The translations under genes and the position numbers were made by a program. Of a DNA stretch of 64,000 bases, positions 20,844 to 32,754 are shown one piece after another. The notes under the pieces are model-generated. The model did not search any database, was not told the origin of the DNA, and was given only the letters and a program-made list of their open reading frames with translations. Location: assembly GCA_963082975.1 (NCBI GenBank), contig OY720345.1, positions 55,968,528 to 56,032,527 on the forward strand, in the 5' to 3' direction. Source of the DNA: Labia minor. Lineage: Eukaryota; Arthropoda; Insecta; Dermaptera; Spongiphoridae. The first letter of the stretch is position 1; each line of letters opens with the position of its first letter.

Positions 20844-23066
20844 ACCGACCGACGATAGTAAGGGAGGTATTGTTTTCACACAAAATTTCACATGTGGAGA
20901 TTTTTACATATCTCCACGAATCATGCATTTTCTAAACAGAAAAAAGTATTTTTAGCATGATGTCTGTCCGTCCGTCTGTCCGTCCGTCCGTCTGTCCGTC
21001 TGTCCGTCCGTCCGTCCGTATAGATGTGTACAGCCTGAACGGCTCAACCGATTTTGATGAAATTTGGTATATTTACTTAATGCATCAGTGGGATGAATTG
21101 ATCAACTTTTGGTGCAATTCCGGAAACCGGAAGTGGTAGTATTAGCGATCGACGATAGGAAGGAAAGGGTTATTTTCACACCAAAGGAGATTTTTTTATA
21201 TATCACCACGAATCATGCACTTTGTATTGGTTTTATCCTCGAGAAAAATCATATTTATTAGTTTTGAAGTGAAACTTCTTTAGCGGCGTCCTGACATTTG
21301 GTTGAGAATGGAGAGTGAATTGAAAAATTGAAATTTCGTAACGCATTCGTAACGCAAGAGAGAAAAAAGATATAGATATAACGAGTGAGAATGAGATAGC
21401 CTCTATCTCCGTCTCTCTTTTGTGCGGTGTTTCGTTCTTGCTATCTGCGTCTTTCTTTTGTCCGGTCTTTCGTTCTTGAGAAAGAGGCTATCTGCGTCTT
21501 CGTTTTGTGCTGTCTTTCGTTCTAATACCCTCTCGCTAGGTCCAAAGTCCACGGCGCGCATGCGCGCTAGTACGTTGACGCGGAATAATATTTCTCAGCC
21601 TCTGCTGGGTCAAAGAATAAAAATTAGTATGTGACCTCACAGTTACAGCCTTTTAGATATATATCTATTCTTAAAATAAAATTAAAAATATTTATATTAT
21701 ATTCATATATATGTAAAATAATAATTATATTATTTTAATATTCCTATAAGTTGGTATCACAATTTATTATTATTATGAATTATTTATAAGTAATTAATAT
21801 TATTAATTGGTATTAATAAATAAATAATATTAATTATATTAACTTAATATTTCTAACTTTGTATTACAATAATGAGACGGAATTGTTGTGTGTTAAATTA
21901 GATTTAATTAAAGATTGAATTTAGAATAATTAAAAGGGTTATTGAAACCGCGTATGCTGATTAGGGAATGACAAGATTGAATAGGTTCAATTAAAAAATG
22001 CTTATATAAAATTATAACTAAAAATGATTTATTTAATAAAACTATAAGAATTTAAATTACAATTTAATTAATTTTTTGTGAATAAATAAACATATATAAA
22101 AAACTATATATAAAATTTGAATTTTCATTTATTCATTCATTTAAAATTATTTTCCGATTGTTCCTTTAAAATAACCCCTCTTGGGGGTCGGAAGGGGAGG
22201 CAACATAAGGGAATTTTCTTTCACTTTGTTATTGGGAAAAACCAGGGGGGGGGACAGTCTTACCAGGAAAAACCCAAATTGTCAGCGTCCACTCTGGGGT
22301 TTTAAACAGTTTTAAAGGAAATGTTAATTATAAGTTCATTTCTCAACGAGTTGTATCTTTAAATTATTTTTATTAATTTAATTAATTATAATTAATTTAT
22401 AGCCAATAATAGTTTATTATAGCTAATAATTTTTTAATTTTTAGTGTAATTTGCATGATCATTATTTATATAAAAAAATAAACACATTTTGCAATTTCCC
22501 AGAAAGGCTTATAATGTCAAGCTCCCACATGTGTCCATTACAATTAAGAATAAGTAAGTTATGTTTGTCACGTTCACACTTCCACATGTGAACATTACAA
22601 TTGAAATAGTAAGTTTATGATTCGACATAATTTGCAATGTATCAATCAACCTCTTAAAATTAAGGTTCTTAGCATTTAGCAGGTAAAACACTTGGCGAGA
22701 GTCATTCAATTGAAAATTGCAAGGGTGGACTTGTTAATTGTATGTGCTTGGAAATATTCTTTGTAGGAGAGGGCAGTGTGGTTTATTTTTCTCTATTTCT
22801 CTCTCACTCACACTCTCAACTAAAATTTATCTTATTCTCTAGATTGTAAGAAGTTTCACTTCCGCCACGTGTACGATGCTGCACATTTTGCTTTTTTTTC
22901 TTGATTCAAAATTATATGACGTCATCCAGCCATTCATGACGTCACAGCCTGGTCTTGCATATATATTATAAATAAAATATGAAAATTATTTGAAATTGTT
23001 TCTGTAGCTGGAAATTAATTTATTTCAAACCGTCGGTCGGTTCGGACCTGGCCACAGGTCAACTTA
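20844..23066 (+). mobile_element. HINE-like family B copy split by element D
   Basis: 5' piece 20844-21265 from ACCGACCGACGATAG with an expanded CCGT/GTCY microsatellite (20964-21020). 3' piece 22892-23066 contains TGACGTCATCCAGCC, CGTCGGTCGGT and the terminal hairpin GACCTG-GCCA-CAGGTC then AACTTA. Inserted in a T-run of family A. Confidence 0.85.
21266..22891 (-). mobile_element. Hairpin-ended element D (1.6 kb), non-coding
   Basis: Interrupts the family B copy between GTTTT and TTTCTTGATT. The left end is the hairpin GAAGT-GAA-ACTTC followed by TTTAGCGGCG; a matching GAAGT-TTC-ACTTC lies near the right end (22862). The same hairpin plus CGCCGCTAAA recurs at 40158-40181, so it is a dispersed family. 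At 21404-21524 there are three degenerate tandem units (periods 38 and 47 bp) built on TATCTGCGTCT and TTTCGTTCTT. A G-rich patch at 22180-22300 is unique. No protein recognised. Confidence 0.6.
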
Positions 23067-23465
23067 TTTGTTGATGGCACAATGTTACGTGCTGGCGCAT
23101 AATTTGCAGTGTTAAAAAATTAGTTTTGGTACTTTCAGCGATTCAATCAAGCTGAACTTCTATATATAGCAGTTTTATACAATGTTGAATCATGTGAGAA
23201 AGTATCAAACATATATAATTATTTTTACGGTCTGTTTAGAGGAAAAAAATCAAAACGTGGTAGGTAATGACCCATTTCCGGATGAGCTTCATTTGTCAAA
23301 AGTTCATAGAAAACTACGAATTTTGAATAATGCCCGTTTACCAAATTTGATTATTCTAGCTCAAACACACACATTTTTCTCAACCTTAGTGAAAATGATT
23401 CAGGAACCCTCAAAACGTATAAAAACATCAAAATATCGGCACCAAAAATTTTCGTGATAGTAATT

Positions 23466-24706
23466 AAGTTGATCTGTGCCCAGGCACAGAACCTACCGAC
23501 GGTTTGAAATAAATTAATTTCCAGATACGGAAACAATTTCAAATAATTTTAATATATCTATTAATGTAATAAAAAAACAGATATGGACATAACATAAATA
23601 TTTTTAATTTTATTTTATTTATAATATATATGCAAGACCAGACTGTGACGTCATATAATTTTAAATCAAGAAAAAACTAATAAAGATGATTTTTCTCGAG
23701 GATAAAACCAATACAAAGTGCATGATTCGTGGTGATATGTAAAAAATCTCCTCATGTGAAATTTGGTGTAAAATAACCCTTCCCTATCTATCGTCGATCG
23801 CTAATACTACCACTTCCGGTTTCCGGAATTGCACCAAAAGTTGATCAATTCATCCCACTGATGCATTAAGTAAATATACCAAATTTCAACAAAATCCGTT
23901 GAGCCGTTCAGGCTGTACACATCTATACGGACAGACGGACGGACTAATGCTTACAATCCCGGATGATTTTTGTCCGGTATTAAAAACCGGTATTTATGTA
24001 AAAATACCGGTATTTTGGTATTACGAATTTACGAATTTACAAAATGTGTATGATTTTTTAATGCCAATAGTGCCGACAAGTGTAGAATCAGAAAGAGCTT
24101 TTTCGGCCGCTGGTTATATTTGTACGAAAATTCGGTCCTCGCTTGATGATGAAACGCTTGATTCGTTATGTTTTTTAAGAGCATACTTTAATAAACAAAA
24201 CGCAAGTTATTAATATTAAATACTTTCATTTTATATTTTTAATTCTTTAATTATATAATACCATACGAGCCTATTATATGTAAAATTTTAACATAGAATT
24301 TAATATTTACTTTATTTTACTTGCACGTTTTTTGTATCTATCTACTCCTACTCTCTCTATGTAATAAAATAAATAATATCTACTCATTCCAGAACAATAT
24401 TTATTGGATTTCATATATTATTTGTTAAAAAGTCAATATAACAACTGAGGTAAGTAGAAATATAGCTAGTAAATTTATTATTAATAATACCGGTATTAAT
24501 ACTGGTAGCCCAGTATTTCAAATACCAAATACCGGTATTCAGATTTTGGTTCAGTATTGTAAGCCCTAGGACGGACGGACGGACAGACAGACATGCTAAA
24601 AATACTTTTTTCTGTTAAGAAAATGCATGATTCGTGGAGATATGTAAAAATCTCCACATGTGAAATTTGGTGTGAAAACAATACCTCCCGTCTATCGTCG
24701 GTCGGT
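23466..24706 (-). mobile_element. HINE-like family B copy with a nested hAT element
   Basis: Reverse family B from AAGTTGATCTGTGCC to CGTCGGTCGGT. Its terminal hairpin has a changed sequence (TCTGTGC-CTGG-GCACAGA on the minus strand) but is fully paired. A 626-bp hAT element sits in the GGAC microsatellite at 23944-24569. Confidence 0.85.
23944..24569 (+). mobile_element. Non-autonomous hAT element retaining the transposase C-terminus
   Basis: The termini CTAATGCTTACAAT and ATTGTAAGCCCTAG are inverted repeats of each other with a few mismatches. Next to them ATACCGGTATT motifs occur at both ends. The insertion is in a GGAC microsatellite, so the expected 8-bp duplication cannot be resolved. 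Frame 24000-24213 reads FLMPIVPTSVESERAFSAAG, TKIRSSLDDETLDSL and FLRAYFN: the hATC dimerisation domain that ends hAT transposases. Most of the transposase (BED finger, DDE core) is absent, so it needs help to move. Confidence 0.88.
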
Positions 24707-25969
24707 AAAAAAGAGCAAATTTTTAGATGTACTCCTATAAAAGTTATTTTATTTTAAAATAAAAAGTTTTAATTTGGATTATTTATTTTTAAGAAATTAT
24801 AAAATTATAATTTATTATGATTTTTGATAGAAACGGAGAAAGAGGAAAGGTTTTCAAAATAAGTTTTAAAGAAAAATTGGAAATAATTCATTAACAAAAA
24901 TTAAACAAAATTTAACTTCGGAAGAAGTGGAATATAATTAATATATTAGTAACACGCGATATACTCTTTTTAATATACACTCTTCCTTTTTCTCTCTCCT
25001 ATTTGTATTCTTCAAAAACATATATAAACCGAGAGAAAGAAAAATATTCATGTTATTTTTATGAAAAGTTTTCATTCATAAAAAGGAATCTAATTAAATT
25101 AAATATATATTATATAAAAAACATCTCTTACAAACATCTCTTTTTTAATTTGGTTTTGTTATAAAAGAGTTTTGTCATAATGATCTTTCACTTTTAATTT
25201 GATCTGCAATTTTCCTTAAATTACTGGTGGGATAGAAAAAAAATTGACAACGAGAGAGCAATTAAGAAAAATAATAATTGAATTTAATTGTAAGTCCACT
25301 CGACAGAGTTTCGAAAGATCTGGTGGAAGTTGTCAAATGAAGGGGTGGAGGGTTGTGAATGGATGGTGTACGAGGATGAGTTCGGCAAGGGATTGGCATT
25401 GTGTCCTCTGCACACCAATTGCTAACTTCCTAATACCGATGGACTACAGTGGGAGAGTGTAAAGTTCACAAAATTAACTAGCCATCTATTGCTATCCTTC
25501 CGATTAATGTAATTACTGTTATATCTTTTTTTTGTTTTAATTTCATTTATTATTTTACTTAGATTCATTTATATAAATTATTATATTTTATCAAATAACG
25601 AACCATAATAAAATCCATGAAATGCAAGATTTGATTTAATTCAATATGAACGAATTGTATAAAATAAAAAGACAAATTAATTAATTTTATTTTTCAATAT
25701 AATAAGCACTCAAATGTTTCATACACAACTGAAAGGTCTCTCAGTATTGACTTTTGAGACCACATGGCTCATTTGTGAAATCCAAACCTTTTCCAAAATA
25801 AATATGCCAATTTGTTACTGTCTTCAGTATAATAATATTACATGATTATTTATAGTTTCAATAATCCTGACAGTTCCAAATCAAAATAGTTCAATATTTC
25901 GACTTTTTTCAGGGGTAAATTTTGTTGATTTTATGCTCACATTTTACTTAACTGCACTTAAAATAAGTA
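24707..25969. other. AT-rich spacer
   Basis: No known repeat. A G-rich patch at 25290-25465 is less AT-rich, with a 72-codon open frame but no recognisable motif. Confidence 0.4.
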
Positions 25970-26878
25970 CACCTGACCCTCGTTTTTACACGATTTATAA
26001 ATTAACGGATTTCAAATAAGCTGGAGTGTCTCGACTCAACTATCTCGCAATTTGAATTGAATTAAATAACATATATTATATTTAAATTAAATTAATTAAT
26101 TATAAATTAAAATTAATAAATAATATTTATTAAACCAGCGCGTGTTTGGTTCTTTGTTGATGGCATCACGTCACGTGCTAGCGCGTGATTTGCAGTCGTT
26201 TTAAAAAATTTATTCAGGTACTTTCAGCTATTCAATCAAGCTGAAACTCTATATATAGTTTTATACAATTCTTATTCATGTGAAAAACTATCAAGCATAT
26301 ATCTTTATTTTTTTACGGTCAGGAAAAAAAAGAAAAAAAAATGAAAACGTGGTAGGTAATGGTCCTCTTTCGAATGAACTTCATTTCTCAAAAGTTGATA
26401 GAAAAATAGGAATTTTGAATAATGCCCATATACCAAATTTCATGATTCTAGCTCAAACCGTATTTGCGTAATCTTTTGCCTACATACACACACACGAACA
26501 CACACATTTTTCTCAAACTTAGTGAAAATGATTCAGGAACCTTCAAAACGTATAAAAACATCAAAAACTCGACATCGAAAATTTTCGTGATCGCAATTCT
26601 ATCTCCGGCGAGATAGTAAAAACTGATAAAAATGTATATTCGGCTGCATACACGCCTTTATATTCTTAAATTTTTTGTTTCTAATATAGAATCAATTAAA
26701 TTCTGTATTATGTACTTACAATACTACCTAATAAAAGAATAAAAGAATTGATGAAATGATTGAATTATCCACATTTTAGTTTTTTTAGTTTTACACGGTT
26801 TTAACATAGAAAATTTAAGATTTCGATTTACACGGTTTTGTTCGGAACCAATCTTCCGTGTAAAACGGGGGTCAGGTG
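25970..26878. mobile_element. pogo/Tigger-like MITE interrupted by family A
   Basis: Ends CACCTGACCCTCGTTTTTAC and ACGGGGGTCAGGTG are inverted repeats, each flanked outside by TA, as for Tc1/mariner-superfamily elements. The CACCTGACCC start resembles pogo/Tigger termini. A family A element (26021-26617) is nested within it. No transposase text. Without the insert it would be ~310 bp. Confidence 0.65.
26021..26617 (-). mobile_element. HINE-like family A copy, near full length (597 bp)
   Basis: From CTGGAGTGTCTC to GCGAGATAGT plus A-run. The hairpin GAGTG-TCTC-GACTC, the CACGTGCTAGCGCGTGAT region, a CA microsatellite and GGCGAGATAG are all present. Nested in the pogo-like MITE and therefore younger than it. 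Confidence 0.85.
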
Positions 26879-27499
26879 TATAATGAAAGTATAACTTTAA
26901 TTATAATTTTTTTTAGATATTAAATTTACTTTTTAATTTCTTTTAAGTTAGGACTTTTTTGAAAAAACTTAACGTTATAAATTTATTTTCTTTATTATCT
27001 GATGTCTTAAATACATCCTGTAAGTTATTTATGCACTAGTTTTTTTATAGACAATTATTAATATTTCTTTTATAATTAACATAATTATAACGCATTTAAA
27101 ATAATTACTTTATTTACTTTAAGATCAATAAATATTCTACTAATTAAACGAAAGTTGAAAATTATCACGCTGGATAATTCAAATTATTATTTATACTATT
27201 AATTTAGATAGCTGAAAGGTATATCTTAATTAGTTTATTAATCATACAATTGGTTTGTTTGTTTAGTTTTCAAAAGAAAATAAAAAGAAAAGAAAATTGA
27301 TGAAGGTACGTTCACTCATAAGAAAAATAATAAAAAAAACAACCTCTGACTTTGACGTCCTACGCAAGGACAACGCCTATCAAGTCGGTTATATCAATGA
27401 GGTGTCCTATGATCAGTAGAACGCTCAACCATTACCTTGATTTTCTTGATCGGAGGCGCTATCAAGTATCTTTTCCCCAATGTTGTTCCCAGAGGCTGG
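26879..27499. other. AT-rich spacer grading into decayed Tc1 3' end
   Basis: 26880-27340 has nothing recognisable. From 27345 the base composition shifts towards that of the Tc1 element, and 27345-27500 may be its decayed 3' coding end, but no Tc1 wording or right-hand terminal repeat could be confirmed. Confidence 0.4.
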
Positions 27500-28296
27500 G
27501 TTGACTCCGTCCCATAGACCCCAGCTAGGGACATTCCCTTGCCAGGTCCTGGACTTGCAAAAAATCTCGATATACGAAGCGGTCTATGATACCATTAATG
27601 GGCACTAATGGACCAACTCCCTGTGCTGAGAAAATACCCCAAACCATGACATTCCCGCCACCATGCTTGGAAATTGGTATTTCACATCATTTCTAGTACG
27701 TAATGTCTGCCGTCACTTCCAAACAAATTGAACTTTGATTCGTCTGAAAAAGCCACTCGTTTCCAATCCTCGGTTGTCCAATTTAAATTATCCTTAGCAA
27801 ACTGCAATGGTATAATATGATTCCTTTTACTAATAAATGGCTTCTTTGCAGCAATTCTTCCAAACAGTCCCACGTCATGTAAACGCCTTGTCACTGTACT
27901 GCGACTAATATTCGCAACATTTTCATCGCGTAATTCTCGCGAAATTTTAGCCTCAGTTTTTCTAGGATCAGATACTGACTTGGGTTTAATAATGTGGTCC
28001 ACTCTCTTTTTCTGGGTTTGCCACTTTGAGGACGACGCTTAGGTTAGAACAAAGCGCAAGTGTAAACAGAGTGATAAACTAGAAATACATGAAATGTGGC
28101 CGGATTTTTTTGAACATACAATATTTCGATTTTATTCATTTTTGCACCTGTAAAGTTACTTGACGTAGTAACTTTCACAGATTCATTTATTGTATTCACT
28201 AACAGACAAAAAATTATGAAATTCAGCTTTCCTCAATAAAAAATTATAAAACTATAATAGATTATATGATTGGCCGGAAACTTTTGCACGCCACTG
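27500..28296 (-). mobile_element. Tc1-like transposon, 3'-truncated
   Basis: The minus-strand 5' terminus at 28296 reads CAGTGGCGTGCAAAAGTTTC next to TA, a typical Tc1 end. Coding text downstream: SRELRDENVANISRSTVTRR (HTH), RNHIIPLQFAKDNLNWT, DWKRVAFSDESKFNLFGSDG (first catalytic Asp in SDES) and, in another frame, GMSWFGVFSQ/GGGNVMVWG-like wording near 27650. The DD34E C-terminus and right terminal repeat are not identifiable. Open frame 27682-28002 covers the HTH to first Asp; beyond it the frame is broken. Confidence 0.85.
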
Positions 28297-28298
28297 TA

Positions 28299-29637
28299 TA
28301 TGTATTTGTAATTAAAGGAATTATAAATGTGAAAAATATAATGATATATATTATCGGAAAACTTGTTAAATAAAAGAATATCAGTAAGATATGAGTTGGT
28401 TGTTACTATATAATTACAAAATGATTAATAATAGGCTTACCTATATATTAAATTTTTATTTTTAATCAAGAAAAATAGATTTTATTCATCAATCACAATT
28501 GAATTAGGATTAAAAAATTAAGGACACGGGGCCAGCTGGAAATAATAAAAAAATTTTTAGGATAAGTTAAAACTAAGATTAAACAAGACATGATTAAAAA
28601 ACAAATTAAATTTAATGAATAATTACCACAAACCGTGAGGATATTAAAACATACAAAAAAGTACAATACAAATATCAATTTTATTTAAAATAAATATATA
28701 TTTGTAGTCAATATTGTATTAATAATAAAATAGTTGATAATTTTGTATTCAAAATGAAATGAAAAGTTTGTAGATATATGTATGACATGTATGATCATTT
28801 AAAAGTTAGGTTATGATATGTTCGTATTACAATTATGCAAAAGATCAGAAATTAATTAAAACTAGTGCCAATATAATGCGTAATAACCAATGATCCACTC
28901 CTAATGGTTATTTGCATTTATCTATAGGGAGATAAATAAATGAGAATTTAAAATGAAATTGCTTGACAAATTATTGAATAAACTAAATGATGTTGATATA
29001 TATTGATAATATTTATTATTATAAATAAATTGCAAAACTTTTCATTTTATTAAAATATATATAAAAATACCTTAATATTTTTTAAATTTTTTTTCATTAT
29101 CGTTTGTTTTTTTAAATATTTTGTGATTTATATTAGAATGAATAAAATTGTTAATTGTGTTGATAAATTGTGGATTTTATTTTATTTGAATTGTCTAATT
29201 TTCAAACAGTTTCAAGTTTAAAGTATTATTTTTTAAATTGGATTTTAAATTTTACGGGTCAACTAAAAATATGAATTAAAAAATTCATTAAGATTAATTG
29301 TTGAGTTTGAAAAACTTAAACTATTAGAAGATTATGGTTGGACAATAAAGGATTTAATTAGCAATAACTAAAATGAAATAGAAGTAAAACATATATATAT
29401 ATCTATGTATATATATATAGGAATGTAATTAGTTAATTGAATAAAAGCACAACTCGTTAAATAGGAACGCAATATATTAAATAAATAATACAGAAAATGA
29501 TAAGAAAATAGCTAAAGTCTTTCGGCTTGAGATTGTTTATATCGTTGTTAACTCTGAGCTCCGTCGCTAGGGAAATAGAAATAGACGATATTACTTGGAT
29601 TAATCATATTATGCTAGATAAAATTGTTTGTTTGTAT
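28299..29637. other. AT-rich spacer
   Basis: Very AT-rich; no gene or dispersed repeat recognised. Confidence 0.5.
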
Positions 29638-29772
29638 TATTGAGGACCCCAGTTCAACTCATTTTAATCAGAGACGCAATGATACAACATTTAATAATTG
29701 TAATAAATAATTAAAGAATTGTATATCAATATTTTTTAAAGGGTCGAGCGAGAGCTCGGTGACTCAGGTATC
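29638..29772 (+). repeat. Repeat family F, copy 2 (5' module)
   Basis: From TTGAGGACCCCAG through AATAATTAAAGAATTGTATA to the hairpin-like CGAGCGAGAGCTCG and GTGACTCAGGTA. The second module is absent. Confidence 0.7.
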
Positions 29773-30480
29773 TATGCGCACGGCAGTGCGCCGGCCAAGT
29801 TCCAGCAAGCCGCGTGCATGCCGTAAGTATATTTACACGAATGGTTTGGAGTCACATTTGACCCCCCTGTATCTCAGTGCCTATTGCAAGTACAGAGATA
29901 AAATTGTATCTACGTAGTCATATACTAGAACTAAAGTAGTATGCCAAATTTCATAGTTATAGCTTCAGTAGATCCTGAAATATGACCCTGTGAAAATAGC
30001 TTATTTTGGAACTGATTCACTGATTGGTCAACAAAATTCTTAGGGTATTTCCAATTGTCCTAGCGCTATGAAATTTGGCATACAGGTCGTGTGTTATAAG
30101 TAGGTTAACAAAAAATTATGAAATTTAAGAAATCGGTCAAGCTTGAGTTGTTATAATCGAATATCAATGCGATTTTAACGAATTCAAACGAATTCATTGG
30201 TTTTGTCAGAAACTAATCAAGCTAGGACTTCGAAATTTGGTACACCGATATTATTCACAGTTTGTAGATTTCTTTTAAAATTTCGTCAAAATCGGTTAAC
30301 CGGAAGTGGTACTTTACCTACACTGGTTGCGTTTACCTTTCAAGTAAAGTACCAGTTTGCTTCGAGATATTTGCTTCATATTTTGTATATAGATTTAAAA
30401 ATATGAAAAAAATTCAGAAACCAAATTTCATCATGATCTGACTACCGGAAGTGACATTTTACCTATACAGTAGCGTTAGG
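29773..30480 (+). repeat. Probable non-coding mobile-element fragment (J)
   Basis: Much less AT-rich than its neighbours. It repeats the phrase ATGAAATTTGGCATAC / CGAAATTTGGTACACC / CAAATTTCATCATGATC and CGGAAGTG, the same style as the cores of families A and B (GAAATTTGGTA and CCGGAAGTGG). Two further GGAAGTG motifs occur at 30303 and 30448. No termini found; no second copy in the window. Confidence 0.45.
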
Positions 30481-30817
30481 TGTAAATTATAAATATATAT
30501 AATAGTGTTAAACCATTTTACTTTATAATTTAAATTAATGTTTGTTTATTTTTATTGTTATAACTTAACAATTTCTATATAATTTTCAATTAATATTAAT
30601 AGTTCTAATTATTTATTATTCAATACAAGTTGGAAATTCAGAACTATAAAATAAAAGAACAAATAAAATTATTATATTTAATATATAAACAAATATAATT
30701 TTAATTTAAAAAAATTTGTAATTTTTTTAAACACAAAATTACTTCAAAGGCTAAGAATGGACGCGGGCGCGGCACAATAAGGAAAAAATAGGAAGCTTTC
30801 TTAAAAAAAAGTATTGA

Positions 30818-31815
30818 AATCTAATCAAAAACATACCTGTTAAAAAGGGGGCCAAGTTCCTATCGGCTATTTGTTTGCCTAAAAAAGGGTTCAAATCCAT
30901 CCCAATGCCAAGTTTAGATGCACTTCAAAATCATTCATAATCATTTTTATCAACAGCCTGATCCACTGGTAAACATTTGGCATTCCAAAGAATCGCCACC
31001 ACACCCAGTCCTCCGCCTCCTGCATCCAGGCACGCCACTTTATTCACGTCAACGGTCCATCTGGCCGAAATTCACTTTACCACACACCCAACTTAAAATA
31101 TGGTATAGTTGTTAAAATACGTAGGTACATGGTTTAAAATATCTAAAATTATAATACTTAGAAATTTGAACTTGGCAGGTTTTCGTACTGTACAAAACAC
31201 TAGATTAATTGTATAATTATATTTATTATTTAAATATATAAATTAACCCGCTAATTCTAAGTATTAAAATTGTAGTTATTTTAAACCAAGTACCTACGTA
31301 TTTTAACAACTATACCATATTTTAAGTTGGGTATATGGTAAAGTGAATTTCGGCCAGATGAACCGTTGACGTGAATAAAGTGGTGTGTAGTGTGCCTGGA
31401 TGCAGGAGGCGGAGGACTTGGTGTGGGACTGAGTGTTTTGTACAGTACGAAAACCTGCCAAGTTCAAATTTCTAAGTATTATAATTTTAGATATTTTAAA
31501 CCATGTACCTACGTATTTTAACAACTATACCATATTTTAAGTTGGGTGTGTGGTAAAGTGAATTTCGGCCAGATGGACCGTTGACGTGAATAAAGTGGCG
31601 TGCCTGGATGCAGGAGGCGGAGGACTGGGTGTGGTGGCGATTCTTTGGAATGCCAAATGTTTACCAGTGGATCAGGCTGTTGATAAAAATGATTATGAAT
31701 GATTTTGAAGTGCATCTAAACTTGGCATTGGGATGGATTTGAACCCTTTTTTAGGCAAACAAATAGCCGATAGGAACTTGGCCCCCTTTTTAACAGGTAT
31801 GTTTTTGATTAGATT
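30818..31815. repeat. 998-bp palindrome with apparently identical 384-bp arms
   Basis: Arms 30818-31201 and 31432-31815 are reverse complements with no mismatch noticed, separated by a 230-bp spacer. The spacer's right part (~31254-31431) is a diverged, direct partial copy of the right arm, so three copies of the core exist. Both arms carry the same 65-codon open frame and a tRNA B-box-like GGGTTCAAATCC (30887 and its mirror). No transposase or target duplication. Could be a foldback element, a segmental inverted duplication, or an assembly fold-over. Confidence 0.85.
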
Positions 31816-31897
31816 AATATTACCAGCCAAACCCAATAATAATGAATCATTTTTTTTAACTTAATTACCGAGCCAAGGCTCGGGGTCCCGGTACTAT
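31816..31897 (+). repeat. Repeat family F, copy 3 (3' module)
   Basis: ATATTACCAGCCAAACCCAA to CCGAGCC-AA-GGCTCGG and GGTCCCGGTACT. Directly abuts the palindrome, whose insertion or formation appears to have removed the first module. Confidence 0.7.
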
Positions 31898-32156
31898 ATA
31901 AATAAAACATATGATACCGAGAACAAGTTATTTTGATTGTGGTCCTGGAAAGTTGAAATAAATGTATTGTCTAAAGACGATTTAATTTATTTACAAAGAA
32001 TCAAATAGAAAAGAACAAGAAAATTAGAATCGGTTTTAAGTTCATTGAATTCTTTTAAAACCACACAGTCACATGATTCCGTTGTACGCATGCTCTCTAG
32101 TCAACGTTTCTGACCTTAGATAAATGAATAAATGAATTATATAAAATATATCATTA

Positions 32157-32290
32157 TCTATATATGTATATAAAAGGCAATGTCTGTCTGTGTGTCTCGC
32201 CTAAACTCAAAAACTACCCGTCCGAAACTTTCAGGGATTGTTGTGGGCATCCCAGGGAAGGTTTTAGTGTAGTTAAATCCAAAATTAATT
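32157..32290 (+). mobile_element. Helitron-like family H, copy 2 (5' fragment)
   Basis: A|TCTATATATGTATATAAAAG, then GTCTGTCTGTGTGTCTCGCC, CTCAAAAACTACCCGTCC and AAGGTTTTAGT, matching 10180-10311 inverted. No 3' end identified. Confidence 0.65.
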
Positions 32291-32754
32291 TATCCAAAAT
32301 TAATTTAATTAGTAATATTTTGGTAAAAGTCTATTCATGGTTACCATGGTTACATTGGTTACTTATAAGTAGGTATATACATAAAATTACAATACAATAT
32401 TTATATATATATAATATACTTATTATGTGTTTGAATTTTCATTTTAAATTCAATAATTTTACAATTTTAATTCTAATTAATAAATGATTCAAACTAAATA
32501 GTAAAATCATTAAAATGTAAAAATGATTAAATTATATATTGAATATTTCAAAAAGAAAACAAAAAATTAAAGAAAATAATCACGATATTCAATTATTTTT
32601 TTTTAATTCATAATAAAATAAAAAAAACAATTGAATATTTAATAGGGCCTCCTCCTATCCCCATAAATTAGCCCTTCCAAGCCTCTCCTTACGGAATTTG
32701 GAAAAAGTAATGAAAAATAAAGTTCGCCTTAAAAAAAAAATATTAAAAAAATAA
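32291..32754. other. AT-rich spacer
   Basis: Nothing recognised apart from A-runs. Confidence 0.5.

Larger units (their letters stand above)
20715..23462 (-). mobile_element. HINE-like family A copy split by nested insertions
   Basis: The left piece (20715-20843) starts CTGAAGTGTCTCCACTTG and stops at TTTGGTTTTT. The right piece (23067-23462) resumes at TTGTTGATGGCAC and runs to ATTTTCGTGATAG. The 2.2 kb between is a family B element that itself contains element D. The last ~20 bp of this A copy are lost where another B element begins. Confidence 0.8.

Noticed and set aside
20964-21020. CCGT/GTCY repeat as an independent satellite
   Set aside because: It is the internal microsatellite of family B and occurs at the same place in every B copy.
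30918-31115. 65-codon open frame present twice
   Set aside because: Occurs identically in both palindrome arms by duplication; no recognisable domain and no independent support as a gene.
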